Source: Planctomycetota bacterium (GTDB lineage: Bacteria > Planctomycetota > SBBH01 > JAHFOU01). Taken from it: a stretch of DNA of 7,870 nt. The translations under genes and the position numbers were made by a program. This document shows positions 1 to 6,601 of this stretch, in pieces. How positions within the stretch are numbered: the stretch's first letter is position 1; each line of letters opens with the position of its first letter. The notes below the pieces were generated by a model that saw only the letters and a program-made list of their open reading frames with translations, was not told the DNA's origin and did no database searches. The DNA is taken from the NCBI GenBank assembly GCA_023261525.1, contig JAHFOU010000099.1, positions 1-7,870 of the forward strand, written 5' to 3'.

Positions 1-279
1 GGCTGGACCCTGCACCAGGTGATCGAGACCCTGGACGCCGGCCCCGTGCTGGCCCAGGGACGCATCCCCGTGGCGCCTGGGGAGGACGAATGGGACCTGA
101 GGCGGCGGAACATCCGGGCGGTCACCCAGGGCCTGGTCTCGGGCCTCTCCCGCCTGGACGTCCTGCTGGAGGGCGCCCGCCCCCAGCCCCCAGGCCCTCC
201 CCCGCGGCGGGGGCACACGCCCTGGCAGCATGCCTGCCTGCACGGCCGCCTTCACCTGTGGGGTCTGAGGAGGCCCTAG
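1..279 (+). CDS. Formyltransferase-family protein, C-terminal part (5' end outside window)
   Basis: The frame is open from base 1 and ends at TAG 277-279, so only about 92 C-terminal residues are visible. The first residues, GWTLHQVIETLDAGPVLAQ, match the end of the formyltransferase fold shared by methionyl-tRNA formyltransferase, GART and sugar N-formyltransferases. In that family the His and the Asp of the D-x-G-x-x-x-x-Q motif (here residues 5 and 12 of the visible part) lie at the active site, with the Asp catalytic. The family uses N10-formyl-tetrahydrofolate to formylate an amine. After about residue 55 the tail is rich in Pro, Gly and Arg and I recognise no further domain. The gene heads a row of glycosyltransferases and methyltransferases, so formylation of an amino sugar is more likely than of initiator tRNA. 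That is inference, because the N-terminal substrate region is missing. Confidence 0.72.
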   Translation, partial: GWTLHQVIETLDAGPVLAQGRIPVAPGEDEWDLRRRNIRAVTQGLVSGLSRLDVLLEGARPQPPGPPPRRGHTPWQHACLHGRLHLWGLRRP

Positions 280-960
280 ATGTCCCCCTCGTACCAGCGC
301 TATTTCGACGAGTCCTATGCCGACTTCTGGAAGGAGCAGACCCGCCGCTACGGCCACGACGAGGGCCACCAGCGCCTGATCGACCTCGTCTCCTCCCTGG
401 TGCCCGAAGGGGGCCTGCTCCTGGAGTGCGGCATGGGCAACGGCTTCCCCTTCACCCGGGCCTGGAGCGCCCGCCACCGCCTGGCCGGATGCGACCTCAG
501 CGTCAGGGCACTGACGATGGCCCGCCCGGACCTTGGCGGCGGCGCGTCCGCCCGACTGGCCGGCGCGGACCTGAGGGCCCTGCCCTTCCGGACGGGGGCG
601 GGCCAGGCGGTCGTCTGCGCCAGGGCCCTGAACTACGTCCCCCAAACCTGGCAGGCCCTGGACGAACTCTGGCGGGTCACCGCCCCGGGAGGCCACCTGG
701 TCTTCGACGCCTTCAACCGGGACCATCCCCCCCGGCGCCGCGCCGCCCTCCGGGCGGCCCTGCGCAGGCCCTGGCGGACCCTCTTCCCGGCGCCCGGCCA
801 GCAACATGCCCTCCGGATCTCCGGGATCCTCGACGGCCTGAGGGCCCGGGGGGCCTCCCTCAGCCTCTTCGACGACCAGGGCTTCCCCCTACCCGCCCAG
901 GCCTCCGCCCCGTGGAGGGATCAGCCCACGCTCTGGATCGTCGCCGGGAAACCCCGGTGA
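280..960 (+). CDS. Class I SAM-dependent methyltransferase
   Basis: This 226-residue protein starts at an ATG directly after the stop of the upstream gene. A strong Shine-Dalgarno GAGGAGG lies at 267-273, six bases before the ATG. The Rossmann methyltransferase motifs are in order: motif I ECGMGNG at residues 49-55 (Glu replaces the more usual Asp), the acidic end of strand 2 at D72 in AGCDLS, a motif II-like GADLRALPF at 95-103, and the post-motif APGGHLVFD at 135-143. It therefore most likely binds S-adenosylmethionine and methylates a small molecule. The substrate cannot be read from the sequence. Its position between a formyltransferase and two glycosyltransferases suggests a sugar or a glycolipid intermediate in the cytoplasm. 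The C-terminal third (Arg-rich, residues 150-170) has no motif I recognise. Confidence 0.85.
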   Translation: MSPSYQRYFDESYADFWKEQTRRYGHDEGHQRLIDLVSSLVPEGGLLLECGMGNGFPFTRAWSARHRLAGCDLSVRALTMARPDLGGGASARLAGADLRALPFRTGAGQAVVCARALNYVPQTWQALDELWRVTAPGGHLVFDAFNRDHPPRRRAALRAALRRPWRTLFPAPGQQHALRISGILDGLRARGASLSLFDDQGFPLPAQASAPWRDQPTLWIVAGKPR

Positions 961-2225
961 CCCGCAACGTGCTCTGCCTGTTCTATTATTTCCCCCCCTC
1001 GGGCGGCGCGGGCTCCCTGCGCTGTCTGGCCACCGCCCGCCACCTCCTCGACCACGGCTGGCGGGCCACCGTGGTGGCGCCCCGGGGCGCGCACTACCAC
1101 ACCTCGGGAGAGGACCTGCTGGCCTCCATCCCCGCCGGGATCGAGGTCCACCGGACCGCCTGTCTGGACCTGAAGCGTCCCCTGGGCATGCTGCGCCGCC
1201 TGGGAATCTCCCCGGAAACCCTGACCCGCATGGAAAGGACCTTCCTCCTTCCCGATCCCCAGGTCGGCTGGATGCCCTTCGCCTGGGAGGCCTCCCGCAG
1301 GCTCCTGGCCCAGCGCCGCTTCGACGCCGTCCTCTCCTGGGGGGCCCCCTGGACGGCCCATCTCCTCGGGGCCCACCTGGCCCGCGCCCACGGCATCCCC
1401 TTCGTGGCGGCCTTTGCCGACGAGTGGTCCGGAAACGCCATCCTCCGGGATCTCCCCGCCCCCCTGCGCGCCCTCCACCGGCGCTGGGAAGGCCGGGTCC
1501 TCGCCCGGGCTTCGGCCGTGACGGCCACCACCGAGCGGATGAGGCAGGCCCTGAGGGAGGCCCACCCCGGCCTGGATCCCCGCATCGAACTCGTGGACAA
1601 CGGCTATGAGGAGGACGACTTCCGGGGACGGACGGGGCGTCGGGCCGAGCGGTTCACCCTGCTCACGGCCGGAAGCCATTACAGCCGGACCTCGGCGGAG
1701 GTCCTCCTGGACGTCCTCCAGGCCCTGCTGGCGCGCCGGGGCGCCTGGCGGGGCGAGCTGAGGCTGAGGGTCCTCGGCCTTCACGACCCCGCCCTGGCCC
1801 AGGGCGTCTTGCGCCGTGGCCTCACCGATGTGGTCAGTCTGGAAGGCCCCCGCCCCCACGCCGAGGCGGTGCAGGCCATGCTGGACGCCCATGCCCTGGC
1901 CCTGACCCTGACCGGGGAGGACAACGTGCCTTCCGTGCATCCTGTCCGGCTTTTCGAGTACCTCCGGACGGGACTGCCCGTGCTCGCCTTCTGCCCCCAG
2001 GGCGAGACCTCGGACCTCCTGGCGGGCTTCCCGGACTGCGTGCGTCTGGCGCCGGGAGACGCCGACCTCGCCTCGCGGACCCTGGAGGCCTGGATCTCGC
2101 GCTGGAAGGACGGCACCTGGCCTCCGCCGGCGGCGTCCCGGGAGGGCCTCCCGGCCTTCAGCCGGGCCGCCCAGGTCGCCCGGCTCGCCGCCCTGTTGGA
2201 CAAGGTTGCGGGGGTACGTCCATGA
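957..2225 (+). CDS. Glycosyltransferase, GT-B/GT4-like, first of a tandem pair
   Basis: The chosen start is GTG at 957, overlapping the upstream TGA as GTGA. It gives 422 residues that align from the first residues with the next gene. The same frame is open much further upstream (from about base 90), but that part lies under the methyltransferase and is a shadow. No good ribosome binding site precedes the GTG, which fits translational coupling. The N-terminal half starts with a hydrophobic strand and a Gly-rich loop (FPPSGGAG, 12-19), as in GT-B donors/acceptors. ADEWSGN sits at 154-160 and DNGYEEDDF at 214-222. The C-terminal half carries VRLFEYLRTGLPVLAF (330-345), equivalent to the GT4 segment whose Glu contacts the nucleotide-sugar. 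It is likely a cytoplasmic or membrane-associated sugar transferase of a surface polysaccharide pathway. Donor and acceptor are unknown. Confidence 0.85.
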   Translation: MTRNVLCLFYYFPPSGGAGSLRCLATARHLLDHGWRATVVAPRGAHYHTSGEDLLASIPAGIEVHRTACLDLKRPLGMLRRLGISPETLTRMERTFLLPDPQVGWMPFAWEASRRLLAQRRFDAVLSWGAPWTAHLLGAHLARAHGIPFVAAFADEWSGNAILRDLPAPLRALHRRWEGRVLARASAVTATTERMRQALREAHPGLDPRIELVDNGYEEDDFRGRTGRRAERFTLLTAGSHYSRTSAEVLLDVLQALLARRGAWRGELRLRVLGLHDPALAQGVLRRGLTDVVSLEGPRPHAEAVQAMLDAHALALTLTGEDNVPSVHPVRLFEYLRTGLPVLAFCPQGETSDLLAGFPDCVRLAPGDADLASRTLEAWISRWKDGTWPPPAASREGLPAFSRAAQVARLAALLDKVAGVRP

Positions 2226-3496
2226 CCTCCAGGCCCCTCCGCCGCGTCCTCTGCCTGTTCTACTACTTCCCTCCCACCGGGGGAGCCGGGGCCCTGCGTT
2301 GCCTGGGCTATGCCCGGGGCCTCCTGGCCCGGGGCTGGGAGCCCACGGTCGTGACCCCCGCCGGGACGGTCTACCACACCCCGGGTGGGGATCTCCTGCC
2401 CGCCCTTCCCCCGGGGATCCGGGTCCAGCGCACGGGGAATCTCGAGATCCGCAACCTGTTCTCCCCCCTGCGATGGATCGGCCTGGCGCCCGAGACCATC
2501 GCCGCCCTGGCCCGGACCGTCTCAGTGCCGGACTACCAGGCCGGCTGGATCCCGTTCGCGGGCCGCGAGGCCGGGCGCCTGCTGGCCTCGGGATCCTACG
2601 ACGCCCTCCTCTCCAGCGGAGCCCCCTGGTCGGCCCACCTGGTCGCCCGCGGGCTGGCCCGCCGTCACCGCCTGCCCTGGCTGGCCACCTTCGCGGACGA
2701 ATGGTCCACGGCCACCGAGGTGAGCCCGCCCTCCTCCCTCCACCGCCGCCTGAACCGCCGGCTCGAAGGCCGGGTCCTCCGGGAAGCCTCCGCGGTGGCC
2801 ATCGCCACGGCGACCATGGCGAAGCGCCTGGCCGAAGCGCATCCGGACATCCCTGCCCGCATCGACATCGTGGACAACGGCTACCACGAGGAGGACTTCG
2901 CCGGGAAGACCCGCTCCCCCTCGGAGCGCTTCACCCTGCTCTACGGAGGATCCATCTATCCGACCACGGACCCCTCGGACGCCCTGAGGAGCCTGGCCCT
3001 CCTGCTGGAGCGCAGGCCCGCCCTGCGCTCCAGGATCCGCTTCCGGATCCTGGGCTACCGGCATCCTCCCTTCGAGGCCCTGGCCGCCCGGCTGGGCCTG
3101 GTGGACCTGCTCTCCCTGGAGGGCCCCCGTCCCCACGGCGACGTGGTGCAGGCCATGCTGGACGCCGACGTCCTGGTGGATGCCCGGGCGGCCCACCCCA
3201 GCGCCGCGGCCATGCGCCCGGTCAAGCTCTTCGAATACCTGAGGGCCGCAAGGCCCGTGCTGGGCTACTACCCGCCCGGGGAGGCGGCGGACCTCATGGC
3301 CCCCTTCGCGGGATGCGTCCGTGTGGATCCCGGCGACGCGGCGGCCGGCGCCAGGGCCCTGGAGGACTGGCTCCTCCGCTGGGAAAAGGGGGAGCTCGGA
3401 ACCCTGCCCCGCCCCGGCATCGAGCGCCTGAGCCGCTCGGTCCAGGAGGGACGCCTGGCGGACCTCCTGGATCGCATCGCCGGAACGGGCGCATGA
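2222..3496 (+). CDS. Glycosyltransferase, GT-B/GT4-like, second of a tandem pair
   Basis: This 424-residue protein starts at an ATG that overlaps the previous stop as ATGA (2222-2225), so the two are probably translationally coupled. It is a clear paralogue of the gene before it. In the 64-residue block starting at VLCLFYYFPP I count about 42 identities, and the later landmarks are kept: FADEWSTA (157-164), DNGYHEEDF (218-226), YGGSIYPTTD (241-250), SLEGPRPHGDVVQAMLDAD (298-316) and VKLFEYLRAARPVLGYYPPG (334-353). The last segment matches the GT4 nucleotide-sugar binding region, and K335 and E338 are the likely contact residues. No membrane helix or signal peptide is visible. It probably adds the next or an alternative sugar to the same glycan. 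Specificity cannot be predicted. Confidence 0.86.
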   Translation: MTSRPLRRVLCLFYYFPPTGGAGALRCLGYARGLLARGWEPTVVTPAGTVYHTPGGDLLPALPPGIRVQRTGNLEIRNLFSPLRWIGLAPETIAALARTVSVPDYQAGWIPFAGREAGRLLASGSYDALLSSGAPWSAHLVARGLARRHRLPWLATFADEWSTATEVSPPSSLHRRLNRRLEGRVLREASAVAIATATMAKRLAEAHPDIPARIDIVDNGYHEEDFAGKTRSPSERFTLLYGGSIYPTTDPSDALRSLALLLERRPALRSRIRFRILGYRHPPFEALAARLGLVDLLSLEGPRPHGDVVQAMLDADVLVDARAAHPSAAAMRPVKLFEYLRAARPVLGYYPPGEAADLMAPFAGCVRVDPGDAAAGARALEDWLLRWEKGELGTLPRPGIERLSRSVQEGRLADLLDRIAGTGA

Positions 3497-4491
3497 ACGC
3501 CGTCCCCTCCCCTCCGGCCTGGGCGGAGCGGGAGCCGGATCCCCCCGTCTCCTCGGTCCCCCTGGCGGGGAGGCTCTGGGGCCGTCTGATCCTGGCCCTG
3601 GGCGAGCGCCTCTGGGGGAAGCCCCACCCCCTGGCGGGACGGGACCTGGAGACCCTGAGGACCACCGAGACCCTCCACTTCCGCTCGGCCTGGAATGCCT
3701 ACCTGGCCCCCGTCGTGGCGATCCGGGGGGCCCTGGTCCTGGACGTCGGATGCGGGCGGGGAGGGAAGACGGCCGAGCTCGGACGCCTGGGCGCGCGTCT
3801 CGTCATCGCGGTGGACCGGGAGGAGGCCATGCTGAGGACCACCCGGGACCACCTGAAGGCCTCGGGCGTCCGCGGCGCGGTGGTCCTGGCGGATGCGGCC
3901 CGCCTTCCGTTCCGGGAAGGCGCCTTCGACGTGGTGCTCAGCCAGGACACGGCGGAGCACCTGGAAGACCTTCCCGCCGCCGTGGCGGAGATGGGCCGGG
4001 TCATGAGCACCAACGGGAAGCTCTGCATCGGGTTCGCGCCCTACCCCTCGGCCCAGGGATCCCATCTGGGGAACTTCGTGGCCCTTCCCTGGTGCCATCT
4101 TCTCGTGCCCCATCCGCTCCTGCTGGAGAGGGTCCGGCAACGCGCCAAGGACCTCGCGGAAACCTCCTCCCCCGAGGAGGCCGCGGCCCTCCGCCAGGTC
4201 GAGGCCTGGGAACGCTACCACTTCAAGCACTGCCTCCTGCCCCTCACCCTGAAGGGCTTCGAGCGGGCGATCCGGCAGGCGGGCCTCCACACGATCCGCA
4301 GGATCCGGACGGGACCCTGGAGGTTCCGTCCCCTCCTCTACCTGCCCTGGTGGTCGGACCGGGTGATCGGGGAGCAGGTCACGGTGCACGTCAAGGGACC
4401 CGCCCGGCCGACGGCGGTCCTGCTGAGGGCCCAGGCCACGGACGACCTCCGCAGGATCTGGCTCGGTCTGAAACGCCGGATCGGGATCTAG
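3493..4491 (+). CDS. Class I SAM-dependent methyltransferase (methyltransferase-11 type)
   Basis: This 332-residue protein starts at an ATG overlapping the upstream stop as ATGA (3493-3496). The core fold runs from about residue 78 to 185. It shows motif I LDVGCGRGG (83-91), the acidic Asp after strand 2 in AVDRE (D108), ADAARLPF (133-140) and DTAEHLEDL (152-160). About 75 residues precede the core, and a C-terminal part follows with SQGSHL-like and LPWCHLL-like segments (PSAQGSHLGNF, 185-195; LPWCHLLVP, 198-206). I have seen such a part in methyltransferases of polysaccharide clusters. The substrate is unknown, and a terminal sugar methylation is a reasonable guess from context. The stop TAG 4489-4491 overlaps the stop of nuoF on the other strand. 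No terminator hairpin with a T-run follows. Confidence 0.85.
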   Translation: MNAVPSPPAWAEREPDPPVSSVPLAGRLWGRLILALGERLWGKPHPLAGRDLETLRTTETLHFRSAWNAYLAPVVAIRGALVLDVGCGRGGKTAELGRLGARLVIAVDREEAMLRTTRDHLKASGVRGAVVLADAARLPFREGAFDVVLSQDTAEHLEDLPAAVAEMGRVMSTNGKLCIGFAPYPSAQGSHLGNFVALPWCHLLVPHPLLLERVRQRAKDLAETSSPEEAAALRQVEAWERYHFKHCLLPLTLKGFERAIRQAGLHTIRRIRTGPWRFRPLLYLPWWSDRVIGEQVTVHVKGPARPTAVLLRAQATDDLRRIWLGLKRRIGI

Positions 4492-5840
4492 CGGGCGGAG
4501 GCGGCGACGGCCGCCGGACGCTGGGGGCAGCGGTGCTGGGTGATGTGGGCGGCGAAATCGTCGCGGAAGCGCTTCACGAAGGACTGGACCGGCCAGGCCG
4601 TGGCCTCCCCGAAGGGGCAGATGGTCTTGCCGGCGATGTTGTCGCAGATGTCCAGCAGGAGCTCCAGGTCCCCGCCCTCTCCCTGCCCGGCCTCGATGCG
4701 CCCCAGGATCTTGGCCAGCCACGTCGAGCCCTCCCGGCAAGGCGTGCACTGCCCGCAGGACTCATGGGCGTAGAACCGGGAGATGTTCAGGAGACAGCGC
4801 ACCATGCAGGTGGAGTCGTCCATCACGATGACGCCGGCGGAGCCCAGGAGGCTTCCCCGGGCCTGGACGGCCTCGTAGTCCATCGTCAGCCCCTGGACCT
4901 CGTCGGCCCTGAGGACGGGCATGGAGGAGCCGCCGGGGATGAGGGCCTTGAGGGTGCGGCCGGGGCGCAGGCCACCGGCATCCTCGTAGATCAGCTTCTC
5001 CAGGGGGTAGCCCAGGGGCTTCTCGTAGTTCCCGGGCCGCCTCACGTGGCCGCTGACGCAGAAGATCTTGGGGCCGGGGCTCTTCTCGGTGCCAATGGTG
5101 CGGTACCAGGCCACGCCCTTGTCGAAGATGGCCGGGAGGTTGGCCAGGGTCTCGACGTTGTTGACGACCGTGGGCTTGCCGAAGGCGCCGACCAGGGCCG
5201 GGAACGGAGGCTTGAGGCGGGGATAGCCGCGCTTGCCCTCCAGGGATTCCAGCAGACCGGTCTCCTCCCCGCAGATGTAGGCGCCCGCCCCCCGGTGCAC
5301 GTGGATCTGGCGGTTGCCCAGGAGCCCGGCGGCCCGGGCCTCGGCGAGCGCGGCCTCCAGGCGCTTCGCACCCAGGACCATCTCCCCGCGGATGTAGATG
5401 TAGGAGACCTCGGCGCCCAGGGCATGGGCCCCGATCAGGGTCCCCTCGATCAGGAGATGGGGGTCGTTCTCGATCAAGGCCCGGTCCTTGAAGGTGCCCG
5501 GCTCGCTCTCGTCGGCGTTCACGATGAGGTAGTGGGGCCACTTGTCCTTGGGGACGAAGGACCACTTGTTCCCGGTGGGGAAGCCGGCGCCGCCGCGGCC
5601 GCGCAGCCCGCTCTTCTTGACCTCCTCGATCACGGCCTCGGGGGCCATGGCCTGGGCCTTCTTCAGGCCCTGGTAGGCACCACGGGAGAGGGCGGTCTTG
5701 AGGAGGTGGCTGTCCGGGATCCCGATGTTCCTGAGGAGGATGGGCTCGTAGGCGGGCGGAGGCGGGACCGGCGCGGGCGGCTCCCCCCCCTCGCGGGGCT
5801 GGCGGCGCTGGTCCGGGTGCTCCAGGGGGGCGTCGGGCAT
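4488..5840 (-). CDS. nuoF: NADH-quinone oxidoreductase subunit F (NADH/FMN-binding subunit of complex I)
   Basis: NuoF oxidises NADH with FMN and passes electrons to the N3 [4Fe-4S] cluster in the peripheral arm of complex I on the cytoplasmic side. From the ATG at 5840 it is 450 residues. GLRGRGGAGFPTGNKW (78-93) and NADESEPGTF (108-117) form the FMN/NADH site. GAGAYICGEETGLLESLEG (184-202) is the second nucleotide-binding signature. The cluster ligands are C362, C365, C368 (CGQCTPC) and C408 (TICPFGEA). A TTG 21 bases upstream is also in frame. I prefer the ATG because it lies one base after the nuoE stop, with GGAG ten bases before it. The first 30 or so residues are rich in Pro, Glu and Arg, unlike the conserved body. 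No nuoG follows; the next gene is convergent. A related NADH module of a hydrogenase or formate dehydrogenase is possible. Confidence 0.96.
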   Translation of the reverse strand: MPDAPLEHPDQRRQPREGGEPPAPVPPPPAYEPILLRNIGIPDSHLLKTALSRGAYQGLKKAQAMAPEAVIEEVKKSGLRGRGGAGFPTGNKWSFVPKDKWPHYLIVNADESEPGTFKDRALIENDPHLLIEGTLIGAHALGAEVSYIYIRGEMVLGAKRLEAALAEARAAGLLGNRQIHVHRGAGAYICGEETGLLESLEGKRGYPRLKPPFPALVGAFGKPTVVNNVETLANLPAIFDKGVAWYRTIGTEKSPGPKIFCVSGHVRRPGNYEKPLGYPLEKLIYEDAGGLRPGRTLKALIPGGSSMPVLRADEVQGLTMDYEAVQARGSLLGSAGVIVMDDSTCMVRCLLNISRFYAHESCGQCTPCREGSTWLAKILGRIEAGQGEGGDLELLLDICDNIAGKTICPFGEATAWPVQSFVKRFRDDFAAHITQHRCPQRPAAVAASAR

Positions 5841-5841
5841 C

Positions 5842-6312
5842 TCAGGCCAGCTCCGCCACAAGCCGGTCGAACTTCTCGGGCGTCATGCCCTCGTGGTAGT
5901 CCCCGTTCACCTGGAGGCAGGGCCCCCCGCCGCAGGCCGCCATGCACTCGGCCTTCTTGAGGGTGAAGCGGCCGTCCTTCGTGGTCTCCCCGGCCCGGAT
6001 GCCGATGCGCTTCTCCACGTGCTCCAGGAGGGCCTCGGCCCCGTTCAGGGCGCAGGGCAGGGTGGCGCAGGCCTCGATGACGTGACGGCCCACCGGCTTC
6101 TGGTGGAACATCGTGTAGAAGGTCACCACCTCGTAGACCTTGATGGGCGGAAGCTCCAGGAGGCCCGCGACATAGGCCATCACCTCGGGGGAAATCCAGC
6201 CGAACTCGCGCTGGGCCAGGTGGAGGGTGGGCAGGGTCGCGGCCCGCTTGGTGGGATAGCGGCCGAGGATGAGCTGGAACTCGGCAAGAGCCTGAGGGGA
6301 GAAGGCCGCCAT
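5842..6312 (-). CDS. nuoE: NADH-quinone oxidoreductase subunit E (2Fe-2S subunit of complex I)
   Basis: NuoE carries the N1a [2Fe-2S] cluster beside the FMN site of NuoF in the NADH-dehydrogenase module. The ATG at 6312 gives 156 residues, the normal family size, and begins in the typical way with FSPQALAE. The body shows LHLAQREFGWISPEVM (30-45) and VVTFYTMFHQ (62-71). The thioredoxin-fold ferredoxin cysteines form a C-x4-C pair at 82/87 (CATLPC) and a C-x3-C pair at 123/127 (CMAAC). The stop is one base before the nuoF ATG, so the two are co-transcribed and probably coupled. In-frame starts at 6339 and 6369 would add 9 or 19 residues that do not look like the family and would run across a TATAAT box. 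A sixth nearby Cys (132) follows the cluster motif; I know no role for it. Confidence 0.94.
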   Translation of the reverse strand: MAAFSPQALAEFQLILGRYPTKRAATLPTLHLAQREFGWISPEVMAYVAGLLELPPIKVYEVVTFYTMFHQKPVGRHVIEACATLPCALNGAEALLEHVEKRIGIRAGETTKDGRFTLKKAECMAACGGGPCLQVNGDYHEGMTPEKFDRLVAELA

Positions 6313-6322
6313 GAGGTTTCGG

Positions 6323-6328
6323 ATTATA
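6323..6328 (-). promoter_or_regulatory. Candidate -10 box of the nuoEF promoter
   Basis: The minus strand reads TATAAT exactly, within GCTATAATCC, 10 bases before the preferred nuoE ATG. A start 6-8 bases downstream would leave a 5' leader of only a few bases and no Shine-Dalgarno sequence, so the message would be nearly leaderless. No convincing -35 lies at 16-18 bases; a TTGCTC sits 20 bases upstream. The same ten bases occur before the PilZ gene. A perfect TATAAT is notable in such GC-rich DNA, but the promoter is predicted only. Confidence 0.5.
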
Positions 6329-6383
6329 GCGGCTCGCATCCGCTTCGGGAGCAAGGGATTGGAGGACATCCGATTTCCACCCC

Positions 6384-6411
6384 TTGACGTTCCTCCCCTC
6401 CGTGCTAGGGT
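6384..6411 (+). promoter_or_regulatory. Sigma70-like promoter of the riboswitch transcript
   Basis: TTGACG (6384-6389) matches five of six -35 consensus bases. TAGGGT (6406-6411) is a weaker -10, 16 bases downstream. Transcription would start near 6418-6420, just before the 5' hairpin and the aptamer, which is where a riboswitch leader should begin. It diverges from nuoEF within the same short intergenic region. Confidence 0.6.
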
Positions 6412-6420
6412 GCGTATAGA

Positions 6421-6436
6421 GCCTGTTCCAACAGGC
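6421..6436 (+). promoter_or_regulatory. Small hairpin at the 5' end of the riboswitch leader
   Basis: GCCTGT and ACAGGC form a perfect 6-bp stem around a TCCA loop, next to the predicted transcription start. It could protect the 5' end of the RNA. Its 3' arm, with the next two bases (GGCTC, 6434-6438), is also complementary to GAGCC at 6532-6536. It could therefore compete with an extended closing stem of the aptamer. The structure was found by eye, with no energy calculation. Confidence 0.5.
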
Positions 6437-6536
6437 TCCGGCCTCGAAAGGGCACACCCGTCGAAAGGCGGGGTCGCAAAGCCACGGACCTAAACCTCTC
6501 CGGAGGCAAGGTGGCCGGGTTGCCGAAGGGCGAGCC
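6437..6536 (+). promoter_or_regulatory. GEMM-I (cyclic-di-GMP class I) riboswitch aptamer
   Basis: The sequence follows the known GEMM-I pattern (compared from memory with Vibrio cholerae Vc2). GGGC (6450-6453) is followed by a hairpin CCCGTC/GGCGGG (6457-6462 with 6467-6472) closed by a GAAA tetraloop. Next come the hallmark CGCAAAGCC (6475-6483), CCTAAACC (6489-6496), a variable CCTC/GAGG hairpin (6495-6506) and GGGTTGCCGA (6517-6526). The closing stem can form between CTCG (6443-6446) and CGAG (6531-6534). By alignment, the base that contacts one guanine (G20 of Vc2) is G6452, the stacking A47 is A6479, and C92 is C6523. G at position 20 points to c-di-GMP; the cGAMP-selective variants carry A there. 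It lies downstream of a good promoter and upstream of a small uncharacterised gene, which it should control in cis. Confidence 0.9.
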
Positions 6537-6584
6537 TCCTCTTGGCCCGCCTGATGCACGGACGGGGCGTCCGCAGGCAGAGGA
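6537..6584 (+). promoter_or_regulatory. Candidate riboswitch expression platform (long stem-loop)
   Basis: Three nested stems fit together: TCCTCT (6537-6542) with AGAGGA (6579-6584), GCCTG (6549-6553) with CAGGC (6574-6578), and CGGACG (6559-6564) with CGTCCG (6568-6573) around a GGG loop. The unpaired bases all lie on the 5' side. The structure starts at the base after the aptamer closing stem, and its last arm is purine-rich, just before AGGAG at 6586-6590. There is no T-run after it, so it is not a classic intrinsic terminator. Control of ribosome access is the more natural reading, but this is inference. Confidence 0.45.
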
Positions 6585-6601
6585 CAGGAGTCACCGAATC
6601 C

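Noticed and set aside
90..956. Upstream extension of the first glycosyltransferase frame
   Set aside because: It lies under the formyltransferase and methyltransferase genes, is a Pro/Arg/Gly-rich translation typical of a GC-rich shadow frame, and the paralogue aligns only from 957.
921..1940. Minus-strand open frame opposite the first glycosyltransferase
   Set aside because: Gly/Gln/Pro-rich shadow without domain or ribosome site.
4500..4515. GGCGGC-GACG-GCCGCC hairpin as a bidirectional terminator
   Set aside because: It lies within the nuoF Ala-rich C-terminal codons and lacks a T-run on either side.
3268..4749. Long minus-strand open frame opposite the second methyltransferase
   Set aside because: No recognisable motifs, low-complexity composition, and it overlaps two well-supported genes; open antisense frames are expected at this GC content.
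3750..5960. Very long plus-strand open frame opposite nuoF and nuoE
   Set aside because: The protein is Gly/Ala/Asp/Val repetitive shadow sequence of nuoF and carries no domain; nuoF and nuoE motifs on the other strand are unambiguous.
6312..6369. Longer nuoE from ATG 6369 or 6339
   Set aside because: The extra residues do not resemble NuoE and would put the TATAAT box inside the gene.
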